Positions 1-7,888 of a stretch of DNA of 52,483 nucleotides are shown piece by piece (the first letter of the stretch is position 1; each line of letters begins with the position of its first letter). The notes below the pieces were generated by a model. That model did not search any database. It had not been told where the DNA came from and saw only the letters and a list, made by a program, of their open reading frames with translations. Source of the DNA: Rubripirellula sp. (GTDB lineage: Bacteria > Planctomycetota > Planctomycetia > Pirellulales > Pirellulaceae); assembly GCA_012270065.1 (NCBI GenBank), contig JAAXJB010000064.1, positions 19,470-71,952 of the forward strand. Reading direction: 5' to 3'. The position numbers were made by a program, and so were the translations under genes.

Positions 1-31
1 GGCAAGAAACGCTGACATTCGTCGACGGTTA

Positions 32-196
32 CTACTTTTTCTTTTCAGTATGGAAAGTGTGCTTGCGCAGGCGTGGGCAATACTTCTTGACTCGAAGCTT
101 TTCCCCGCCAGGCTTTCTCTTGAGCGAGTAGTTGTAATCGCCGCTCTCTTCGCACACGAGAAAAATCGTCTCTGCTTTCTTCTTACTTCTGGCCAT
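32..196 (-). CDS. rpmG: 50S ribosomal protein bL33
   Basis: This 54-residue protein is the small, basic bL33 protein of the large ribosomal subunit. The start is the ATG at 194-196 and the stop is TAG at 32-34. The recognisable core is the [15 protein letters not shown] stretch near the N-terminus and [17 protein letters not shown] near the C-terminus, which match bL33 position for position, and the length fits the family. Zinc-ribbon bL33 proteins carry two CxxC pairs. Here each pair keeps only one cysteine (C15 and C40), so the classical zinc site is half lost. No neighbouring ribosomal or tRNA gene is visible inside the window. Identification is confident despite the short length. Confidence 0.93.
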   Translation of the reverse strand: MARSKKKAETIFLVCEESGDYNYSLKRKPGGEKLRVKKYCPRLRKHTFHTEKKK

Positions 197-407
197 TAGG
201 AAGGCTCGGTTCTTCGTTCAATCTGGGCAACTTGGAAATTTCGAATCAGGATTATTGCACCAGACGGGCTATTTCGGCAAGTAGAAATGGAAATGTGGGC
301 AACGAATCTTCCTCCGGCTTGCCGGAAAACCCGTTGGATCACTCCGGAAACCACCAGATCCCCGTAAAAACCGGTGAGTTTGAGGATCAGCACCACTGGC
401 AGATCGA

Positions 408-2867
408 CTATTGCTCCAGCGTATAAAGCACCAGATTGGCAACAATTTTCGCCGCATCCGACGTGTTGTAACCAGGACATTGGACTGAATTCGGGCTTTC
501 CAGGGCACAACTCAAGTCCAAAGGTGAGAAAAAGACAGCGGCCAGATCATCCACCTCCGCCAGTTCCAAATCAGGGGACCCGGTTCGTTGCGAGGCCCCC
601 TTTCCATTCTGTGCAGGCGTCCGGATGGTGACATTCCGGATGTCAAAACCTCCCGTTGCGCGTAACGCCGGGTGACTGGCAGGCATTGGTTTCAGGGGCG
701 AGCCGGGGAGTACCTTGGCGATTTCCCGCCGGAACGCATCGCTAAAGTCCTGACTTCCACAGATGGCCGAACCGATGATGATTCCCCCATGTCGAACATA
801 ATCCCGCAACACCTGACGCTGATCTTCATCCCAACTGAAATCCGTACGTCCGTGAATCCACAGAAATGGCAGGTCGGTCAACTGACTTGCCTCAAGGCCG
901 ACCGGTTGCGCCGGAGACGTCAACGCAATTGGGACACGCGATGTGATCAGAGCCATCGCGTTGGGCAAGGCGCGACTTGCCTCTTTTCCACCTGCATCCA
1001 GAGACAGCATTGCCACTTGAATCACATCTCTTGAGGCAGCAACCGGTTGTCCAGCCCGCAGAATGATCCGTTGGTCCAGCTTGTCCTTCAATTCGCGGCC
1101 GGTAGCATAGGCAATCAGGTTTTCGCCGATTCGAATCCCTGCCTGCACCTGTTCCCTCAATGCTTTCTCACCTCGATCCCTGTAAAAAAGAAGGTCGCCG
1201 TACTCCCAACGACAGGACAAGCTTTGGGGTACATAAAACACTGCAGTCCGACAACACGCCTGCACGCCATAAACCCAAAAATCCGGACCAAGCAGAGTCG
1301 GATCCACTTTGTGCTGTGCCGACCAGATCGGGTGACCCGGTGGTAAACGTTCGAGACCTGCACCCTCGAACCAGTTCTGGCAGAGCTGATTTACGCTGCG
1401 TTCAAAACCACTTGCATCCCCACAGGCATCCCCTCCCTCGGCTTCAAAGAGAATACAGCCGCCCTGATCAACGTACTCCTTGAGAAGTTCAGCCACCTGA
1501 GCCGTCAGTTGAAACGCCTCGGTTCCACTCATCACCAGCACCGGAGCCTGCAACAGGTCCTCCAGGTTCGCTGCACTTGCATCGATCGTCTGCCAGGTAA
1601 GATCCCGGCCCCAATCTTTTTCAACATGCCGCACGAGCTGGCGTAATCCATCCGAGTGCTGGTTCCACTCGGTTTCCGCACCCGCACTTTGGTACTTGAG
1701 CCTTCCGGCAACCACCTGTCGTTTTCCCTTGCTGAGAAACAGCAGTGCAAACGATGTAGCAACGTTGCTGTTTTCCATTGGACCCACATTTGACCAGAAT
1801 CCCTGGAATTCGTCCTGAGACCCAATCAGATAATCTGCACCCTCTCGATACCAGTCATGATCACCGATGAATCGACGGCCGGACAAACGACCCACACGTT
1901 CAAGCGCGTACAGGTAGTAAAACATGGTCAGTCCTTCACCTCCTGGATTCACTTCCACTGAAAAGTTTCTTCCAAGCCACTGGATTCCCTTCTCGATCGC
2001 CTCCTCATCTGTAGTATTCCCACCACAACACTGAACTTGATCTCCGGCAGCCTCGGGATCCAGTCGACTTCCAGCGATAATGACGGACGCTATACCGGCG
2101 CAGGTCATGCTGCCCGAGGTCTGTCTTCCACTACCGTAAGCCCAGCCACCGTTGCTTTGCTGGCGCTTGATCCAGTAACGGTGAGCCCGTTCAAAGACAA
2201 TCGGATCAATTTTGATGCCTCGATCTTGTGCGGCACCAAGGGCCAATAAAGCGAATTGCGAGTTGGACGGATCACCCGCGCCGCGTTGACTTCCGTAACC
2301 CCAGCTTCCAACCCGATCCCTAGCACCGGCAGTTTTCTGGCCCTGGAGCAACAATTCCACGTTTCGTCGGATTCTGGGCAGATCTCCCGCAGCACCCAGC
2401 TGACAAAAAACGAGCGTCTGCAAGGCAACCGAGTACGTTGCCCGAGGCTCGAATGCACGTAAATATCGCATGGCCCGCACAATATCGGGATCGTCTCGGG
2501 AAACCGATGCGTTCAACAAGGCAAGAGTGCAAAGGGCGGACAGACCGCAAGACTGGCCACCATATTCCTCCCAACCACCCCGTGGATTCTGCGATTTGCG
2601 AAGATAGGCAATTCCTCGGGCTATCGAACGCTCAACCGCCTTGGCATCCACATCCGCCCGAGCTCGCTGAGGAGGCAGCAGGACCAGAACCAGACAAATC
2701 ACGAAGACGCAGAATTGGACCCCCTTTCCCGCAATCTGGCCCGGCGGTCTAAGATAACGATAGCAGCCAACCCGATAGAGGCCTGCCATTGCAATTCCCA
2801 ACGGCCTGAATGCAACCTTGAATAGCATCGGTCGTGTTTCCGCAAAGGATTGTTTCATTTCCATCAT
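408..2867 (-). CDS. DUF4159 protein with N-terminal alpha/alpha-toroid repeats
   Basis: This is an exported protein of up to 819 residues. After a hydrophobic segment ending near residue 70 (CVFVICLVLVLLPP, then ARA|D) comes a region of about 330 residues with prenyltransferase/squalene-cyclase-type toroid repeats (YLRKSQNPRGGWEEYGG, QQSNGGWAYGSGRQTSGS). Two DUF4159-like regions follow, at roughly 425-600 and 625-819, the first with typical stretches such as GGCILFEAE and WEYGDLLFYRD. DUF4159 has an amidotransferase-like fold and is common in planctomycete MoxR/DUF58/vWA loci. Its biochemical role is not established. It is divergent from the moxR-like gene, and the longest start (ATG, 2865-2867) overlaps the likely moxR start. 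The true start may therefore be ATG 2826-2828 or later. I infer an envelope role together with the genes at 2866-7426. Confidence 0.85.
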   Translation of the reverse strand: MMEMKQSFAETRPMLFKVAFRPLGIAMAGLYRVGCYRYLRPPGQIAGKGVQFCVFVICLVLVLLPPQRARADVDAKAVERSIARGIAYLRKSQNPRGGWEEYGGQSCGLSALCTLALLNASVSRDDPDIVRAMRYLRAFEPRATYSVALQTLVFCQLGAAGDLPRIRRNVELLLQGQKTAGARDRVGSWGYGSQRGAGDPSNSQFALLALGAAQDRGIKIDPIVFERAHRYWIKRQQSNGGWAYGSGRQTSGSMTCAGIASVIIAGSRLDPEAAGDQVQCCGGNTTDEEAIEKGIQWLGRNFSVEVNPGGEGLTMFYYLYALERVGRLSGRRFIGDHDWYREGADYLIGSQDEFQGFWSNVGPMENSNVATSFALLFLSKGKRQVVAGRLKYQSAGAETEWNQHSDGLRQLVRHVEKDWGRDLTWQTIDASAANLEDLLQAPVLVMSGTEAFQLTAQVAELLKEYVDQGGCILFEAEGGDACGDASGFERSVNQLCQNWFEGAGLERLPPGHPIWSAQHKVDPTLLGPDFWVYGVQACCRTAVFYVPQSLSCRWEYGDLLFYRDRGEKALREQVQAGIRIGENLIAYATGRELKDKLDQRIILRAGQPVAASRDVIQVAMLSLDAGGKEASRALPNAMALITSRVPIALTSPAQPVGLEASQLTDLPFLWIHGRTDFSWDEDQRQVLRDYVRHGGIIIGSAICGSQDFSDAFRREIAKVLPGSPLKPMPASHPALRATGGFDIRNVTIRTPAQNGKGASQRTGSPDLELAEVDDLAAVFFSPLDLSCALESPNSVQCPGYNTSDAAKIVANLVLYTLEQ

Positions 2868-3951
2868 GAGCGGTACTCCTCCACCCCCTCCACCTAATCA
2901 ACCGTCACACAAACCAACATCAGCGGGGCATGCAGCGTCGCGGAACCTTGGTGATGTGTTACGTGAATTCTCCGACCATCAGAAAACCATGCGTTCGGAG
3001 CTCGCCAAAGTCATTGTTGGCCAGAACGATACCATCGAGCAACTCCTCGCTGCGATCTTCACGCGTGGGCATTGCCTGCTGGAGGGTGTTCCCGGTTTGG
3101 CGAAAACGCTCATGGTCAGCACTCTCTCGGATATCCTCGATGTTTCTTTCAAGCGAGTCCAGTTTACTCCCGACCTGATGCCCTCGGATATCACCGGAAC
3201 CCAGGTTCTGGAAGAAGACGAACAGGGAAAACGGAATTTTCGATTCGTCGAAGGACCCATTTTCACCAATATTCTGCTGGCTGACGAGATCAACCGGACA
3301 CCCCCAAAAACCCAGGCCGCACTTCTTGAAGCCATGCAGGAACGGCAAGTCACCGTCGGACGTGATACGTATACACTTCCTGCACCATTTTTCACCATTG
3401 CGACGCAGAATCCGATTGAACAGGAGGGAACCTATCCACTTCCAGAAGCTCAACTTGACCGGTTCATGTTCAATATCAAAGTCGGCTATCCGACGGCAGA
3501 AGAAGAAGAACAGATTCTGACAGCAACAACACGTGGCGAATCCGTGAAGGTCAACAAAGTGCTTTCCTCACGGGCAATCCTCAACATTCAGAAACTGGTT
3601 TCCAGCATTGCGGTCAATCCGTACGTCATCAGCTACGCTTCGAAACTGGTACGAGCCACACGACCCAAAGATGCGACAGCTCCCCAGTACGTTCAGGAGT
3701 TGGTTGATTGGGGTGCAGGTCCACGTGCGGGTCAAAATCTGATCGCGGGTGCAAAGGCGATCGCAGCCATGGATGGCCGATTCAGTATCGATCCGGACGA
3801 TATCAAACGGATTGCCCTGCCAGTACTGCGTCACCGGGTAGCGACCAACTTTCAGGCGCAGGCTGAGGGGATGGATACGGACGCCATTGTGACGCGTCTG
3901 CTGGAAGACATCCTTCCACCAGAGCCCGAAAAACTAACACCCACAAACTGA
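2866..3951 (+). CDS. MoxR-family AAA+ ATPase
   Basis: This 361-residue AAA+ ATPase belongs to the MoxR family, whose members act as chaperone-like ATPases with vWA-domain partners. With the ATG at 2866, Walker A is GVPGLAKT (74-81) and Walker B is LLADEINR (137-144). They are followed by the family-typical QAALLEAMQERQVT and ATQNPIEQEGTYPLPEAQLDRF. The first 25 residues are low-complexity, starting SGTPPPPPP. The frame stays open upstream to a TTG at 2818, but the ATG is preferred. A GTG near 2953 would give a shorter, also acceptable protein. It lies 26 bp upstream of the DUF58 gene and forms an operon with it. The cytoplasmic ATPase probably remodels or inserts the DUF58/BatA partners encoded next. 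Confidence 0.95.
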   Translation: MSGTPPPPPPNQPSHKPTSAGHAASRNLGDVLREFSDHQKTMRSELAKVIVGQNDTIEQLLAAIFTRGHCLLEGVPGLAKTLMVSTLSDILDVSFKRVQFTPDLMPSDITGTQVLEEDEQGKRNFRFVEGPIFTNILLADEINRTPPKTQAALLEAMQERQVTVGRDTYTLPAPFFTIATQNPIEQEGTYPLPEAQLDRFMFNIKVGYPTAEEEEQILTATTRGESVKVNKVLSSRAILNIQKLVSSIAVNPYVISYASKLVRATRPKDATAPQYVQELVDWGAGPRAGQNLIAGAKAIAAMDGRFSIDPDDIKRIALPVLRHRVATNFQAQAEGMDTDAIVTRLLEDILPPEPEKLTPTN

Positions 3952-3977
3952 AGACGTTTTTCCGGAACCGTCCCCGA

Positions 3978-4883
3978 ATGACAGCTCTGCTTTCACCCGA
4001 ATCGCTGCAACAGATCAAGCGACTCGATCTGCGCGCACGCATGGTAGTGAAGGGATTTCTGCAAGGGCTGCATTCCAGCCCCTTCCACGGTTTCTCGGTT
4101 CAGTTCAGTGAACACCGCCGCTACAACCGCGGTGACGACCCAAAGCTGATTGACTGGCTGGTCTATGCAAAGTCAGACAAATACTTCGTGAAACGGTTCG
4201 AAGCAGAAACCAACCTCACAGCCTACCTGGTGATTGATCTTTCAAAGTCGATGGGCTTCACCGAAAAACAGACGATGAACAAGTTTGAGTATTGTACATG
4301 TCTGGCCGCCGCCCTGACTTACTTGATGACCATGCAGCAGGACCCTGTGGGCCTCATCACTTTCGATGAGAAAATGCAGGCCCGTCTACCCGCCCGCAGT
4401 CGACGTGGACACATTGGCGAAGTCATGGGGCAACTGTCAAAACTGCAACCCACCGGCAAAACCGATCTGGCCGCCTGCATCGTCCAGTTGGCAGCAATGC
4501 TGAAACAGCATTCGTTGGTGATCCTCTTTTCAGATCTCCTGCCATCCAATGATGATGAGGGTGCTCCTGAGGAAATCATTTCTGCTTTGGCAAGGTTGAG
4601 ACATGGTGGACATGATGTCATTGTTTTCCATGTCATGGACGAAGCCGAGGTCAATTTTCCCTATCAGGGGCCAGTGCAATTCGAAGACTCCGAAAGTGGC
4701 GAAACCGTGTCTGTCGATGCGACGGGTTTCCGGGATGACTACCTGCAACAGGTGAAAGCTTTCCGGGATGCCTATCAGGAAGGACTGAATAATCTGCGCA
4801 TCGACTATGTTCCATTGGACACGAGCATGCCCTTTGACAAAGCCCTGACCGAATACCTGATCCAACGTCAAAGCCGTTTCTAG
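3978..4883 (+). CDS. DUF58 domain protein (vWA-like MoxR partner)
   Basis: This 301-residue DUF58 protein has a full-length core. It shows the family hallmark of short motifs: GLHSSPFHGFSVQFSEHRRY, GDDPKLIDW, VKRFEAE, then a vWA-like metal-site sequence DLSKSM (87-92). DUF58 proteins are encoded next to MoxR ATPases in many bacteria and are thought to be clients or partners, but the molecular function is unknown. No transmembrane segment is evident, so it is probably peripheral or cytoplasmic. It starts at ATG 3978, 26 bp after the moxR stop, and is followed by the BatA-like gene, which fits one transcript. Confidence 0.93.
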   Translation: MTALLSPESLQQIKRLDLRARMVVKGFLQGLHSSPFHGFSVQFSEHRRYNRGDDPKLIDWLVYAKSDKYFVKRFEAETNLTAYLVIDLSKSMGFTEKQTMNKFEYCTCLAAALTYLMTMQQDPVGLITFDEKMQARLPARSRRGHIGEVMGQLSKLQPTGKTDLAACIVQLAAMLKQHSLVILFSDLLPSNDDEGAPEEIISALARLRHGGHDVIVFHVMDEAEVNFPYQGPVQFEDSESGETVSVDATGFRDDYLQQVKAFRDAYQEGLNNLRIDYVPLDTSMPFDKALTEYLIQRQSRF

Positions 4884-5020
4884 TGAACGACTGGCAATGA
4901 ATCAGGAGCCAATCCTGAGACTGTTTGCCGCGAAAGTTTTCCAGAAGCGCAGCGTTCACTGGACAACACCTACGATCAAATCCACTTCCATCCCAACCCC
5001 ATCTGCAGCTGCAACACATC

Positions 5021-7426
5021 GTGACGTTTCTCAATGCAACACTGTTATTCGGTCTGGGCGCGATCAGCGTCCCGATCGCACTGCATCTGCTTGCACGTCG
5101 GGAACCGCGAAAAGTTGTCTTCCCGTCCATTCGTTTTCTGACAAAACGCATGGAATCGAACCGCAGTCGATTGCGCGTCCGCCGTTGGTGGCTTCTGGCA
5201 CTGCGAATCCTGGCCGTTGCGATGCTTGCGGTTGCTCTTGCCCGACCTGCCATACACCAGTCTCTTTCGATCACATGGCTGACAATTGGACTCTGCTCCC
5301 TCGTCGGTCTGATTCTGCTCCTGCTTGCAACCATTGCTCTTTCCAGAGGCGAAGCCAAAACGACCACATACGGGCTCGGTAGTGGCGCGACACTGCTTCT
5401 GTTCATTGCTCTGGTATGGGGTGGCTACACTTCCGCCTCCGGGCCCGCGCCATCAATCGATACGATTGAACCGGTTGCCATTGCGATCATCGTGGACAAT
5501 TCGCCGACATCAGCCTGGAAAACACCAGATGACAATCGGATCACCAGAATGAAAGATGTTGCGACGTGGATGGTCACGCGTCTGCCACGCACCAGCCGGA
5601 TTGCAATCCTTGACCGGTCATCGCAGGTGGCCTCTTTTTCCATGGATACGGCCAATGCGATTTCAAAAATCGAACAATTGCAACCCACAGAAACGAGTCA
5701 ATCAATCGCATCAAGACTCAATGCGGCGGCGCGTCTGGTGCGCGAAAGCAAACTGCCAAATCGTCAGATCCTGCTGTTGAGTGACCTGGCGGAATCAACC
5801 TGGACCGACGCGTTGGATGACAGCAGCCTGCTGAACTTGATGGAAGCGGCTCCACCGGTTGCTCTGACCATCTTTGATACCGGTGATTTCGACGGCTTCA
5901 ACCGATCTCTCTCGATACCAAAACTCTCAGATTCAACACCGCCCAGGGGGTCACCCATTTCGGTTTCGACAACCCTCAGTTTCGAATCATTCAACGAAAT
6001 GGACTCCGACTCGGTCACCGCGGATTTAAAACTTTTCAAGACAGATCCAGCGTTGCCTGCCATCCGCAATGAAGCCATCGTCCTGCCGGAAATGGAAAGC
6101 GTCGATCGAACCAGCGTCGAAATCGCAGAAGGAGTATCCACAGAATTGCTAATGACAATTCCGGGACTCGACACCGGGACACACCACGGACTCATCACGC
6201 TTGTTGGCGACGATGGAATCAAACTCGATGACCAACGCTTTTTTACGGTGCAGGTTCTTCCTCCTTCAAAAGTGTTGCTGGTCTGTGACGACCCGAATGA
6301 ATCCCTGATCATGAGTCAGATCATGACTGCTTCTGCTGGATTGGCTGACGAGGAAAACTCGGAATTCCAGGTCGAAACAGTCAGCTTTGACGATCTGCCA
6401 GCAGTGCGTTTCAGCAATTTCGAAACCATCCTGATGCTCAATCCACCCAATGCTTTTCTCGAAGACGAGAGCATTGCCGAATATGTGAAGGCTGGCGGAG
6501 GTGTCTTTGTTGCACTCGGGCCAGCAGTGAGTGGATCCAATCTCAAGTCACCGTTTGCACCCTCTCTGGTGCGACGTTGGCGAATACCTCAACCTGGCAC
6601 GTTTTTTCAGATTGCCAACACAAATAACCCCATCACTTCGGTGCTTGCTGAAAATACACCGTGGAGCGATTTTCGCGTGCAGCAGTATTGGCAACTCAAG
6701 ACAACCGACGAGAATTCAATTTTGATCCGCTATGCAGGTACAGACCATGCAGCCATGACCTGCACGGTGGTACCGACGGAGGCTGGTGGCAAGTCCGGGC
6801 GAATCATCGTACTCAGCACCCCAGTCCCCGGTCTTTCCAGTGAAACACGAAAGTGGAATTCTCTTTTTGGTAGCGACCCGTGGCCAGCCTGGTTATTGAT
6901 GAGACAAAGCATCGAATACCTGACTCAACGTGGAAGTGAGGAAACCATGCTCCTGGTCGGCCAGCCCAAAATCGTCGATGTCCCTGAATCCACGGTTGAG
7001 AGCAACTCCAGCACAACAACAGATGATCCCTCACTGACACGTAAGATTCAGATCTTTCCACCCGGCAATGAGCCACCCGTCCCATTCAATCTCAAACCGG
7101 CCAACAACCGGATTACTTTCACCGATACTTCGAGGTCAGGCATCTACTGGATTCGAGGATTGAAGCCGGGCTCAGGTTTCTCGAGCAACCTTCCCAGCAA
7201 TTCTCTTTCCCTGACACGAATAGGAGCCGATGAACTCAATCAGATTTTCGGCCCGGAGAAATACGATTTGGTGAATGATCGCGAAGGCATAGAAATTGCT
7301 GAAAATAAAGCAACTCAGCGTGTATCGTTACACTCGCCTGCCATTCTGCTCGCCCTGGCAATCTTTCTGCTGGAACAGATCCTCGGAAACCGTTTTTATC
7401 GCAGCCAAACCACAACTGCGAATTGA
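5021..7426 (+). CDS. BatA-like membrane protein with vWA domain
   Basis: This 801-residue membrane protein begins with the BatA-type two-helix N-terminus (MTFLNATLLFGLGAISVPIALHLL), followed by a conserved basic loop (RREPRKVVFPSIRFL) and two or three further helices up to about residue 135. A vWA-like domain follows, with a MIDAS-like DNSPTS near 159. A central region resembles a glutamine-amidotransferase-like fold (KVLLVCDD, GGGVFVALGPAV), and a last transmembrane helix lies near the C-terminus (ILLALAIFLLEQIL). I chose GTG 5021 because it puts the conserved MTFLN at residue 1. A longer frame opens at TTG 4925 but adds 32 unconserved residues. It forms the end of the MoxR-DUF58-BatA operon and probably sits in the inner membrane with a large exported domain. 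Confidence 0.9.
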   Translation: MTFLNATLLFGLGAISVPIALHLLARREPRKVVFPSIRFLTKRMESNRSRLRVRRWWLLALRILAVAMLAVALARPAIHQSLSITWLTIGLCSLVGLILLLLATIALSRGEAKTTTYGLGSGATLLLFIALVWGGYTSASGPAPSIDTIEPVAIAIIVDNSPTSAWKTPDDNRITRMKDVATWMVTRLPRTSRIAILDRSSQVASFSMDTANAISKIEQLQPTETSQSIASRLNAAARLVRESKLPNRQILLLSDLAESTWTDALDDSSLLNLMEAAPPVALTIFDTGDFDGFNRSLSIPKLSDSTPPRGSPISVSTTLSFESFNEMDSDSVTADLKLFKTDPALPAIRNEAIVLPEMESVDRTSVEIAEGVSTELLMTIPGLDTGTHHGLITLVGDDGIKLDDQRFFTVQVLPPSKVLLVCDDPNESLIMSQIMTASAGLADEENSEFQVETVSFDDLPAVRFSNFETILMLNPPNAFLEDESIAEYVKAGGGVFVALGPAVSGSNLKSPFAPSLVRRWRIPQPGTFFQIANTNNPITSVLAENTPWSDFRVQQYWQLKTTDENSILIRYAGTDHAAMTCTVVPTEAGGKSGRIIVLSTPVPGLSSETRKWNSLFGSDPWPAWLLMRQSIEYLTQRGSEETMLLVGQPKIVDVPESTVESNSSTTTDDPSLTRKIQIFPPGNEPPVPFNLKPANNRITFTDTSRSGIYWIRGLKPGSGFSSNLPSNSLSLTRIGADELNQIFGPEKYDLVNDREGIEIAENKATQRVSLHSPAILLALAIFLLEQILGNRFYRSQTTTAN

Positions 7427-7888
7427 TCACCGCAAAACCCAAATCGGTGCCGTTGATGCCCGTACATTGGTAATGCTTTCATTGGAAAACTGGTAATCAT
7501 CAGCCAATGGCCGTCAACCACTGCCGCGGTAACCTCCAAAAACCAGCGAAGTGCTGGAGGAAACCTGGAGGAAACGCAGTACCTGAGGAAACGACCTTGA
7601 GCAGTCCTTCTGGGGATTTGCGGACATCCACCTGCCAATTCAGGCAAGATGTAGCGGCTAAGTTGGCCTTGCAGAAGTATCCCGGCACTCTTTTTCCGTT
7701 GCGAACAACTCGAAGATGCCTGTAAACTGAACGCGACCTGAATATCCGGCAACTCGTCGGCTTTAGGTCAAGTCAGGGAGTCCGTTTGAAGTAGACCACC
7801 CGAGCTGTCGGGGGTAACTTACCGACCAACGTGACCCCATATCGAACCCGAGCCTTGTCCATCGGCTCATGCAACGTAGCGCTCCTCT
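7427..7888. other. Intergenic gap, no gene recognised
   Basis: This stretch of about 460 bases lies between the BatA-like gene and the MMPL gene, both on plus. Short frames exist on both strands but none has recognisable protein character. The only visible structure is a small repeat of GAGGAAAC at about 7557-7564, 7568-7575 and near 7584-7591, beside a CCAGC/GCTGG inverted repeat. A promoter for the downstream gene is expected here, but I cannot point to a convincing -35/-10 pair. Confidence 0.5.

Noticed and set aside
197-407. Possible tRNA next to rpmG
   Set aside because: tRNA genes often adjoin rpmG, but no T-loop GTTCGAATC-type sequence with matching arms is present in this gap.
4651-5406. 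Minus-strand open frame of 251 codons across the DUF58/BatA junction
   Set aside because: Arg/Ser-rich, no domain, and overlapped by two well-supported plus-strand genes.
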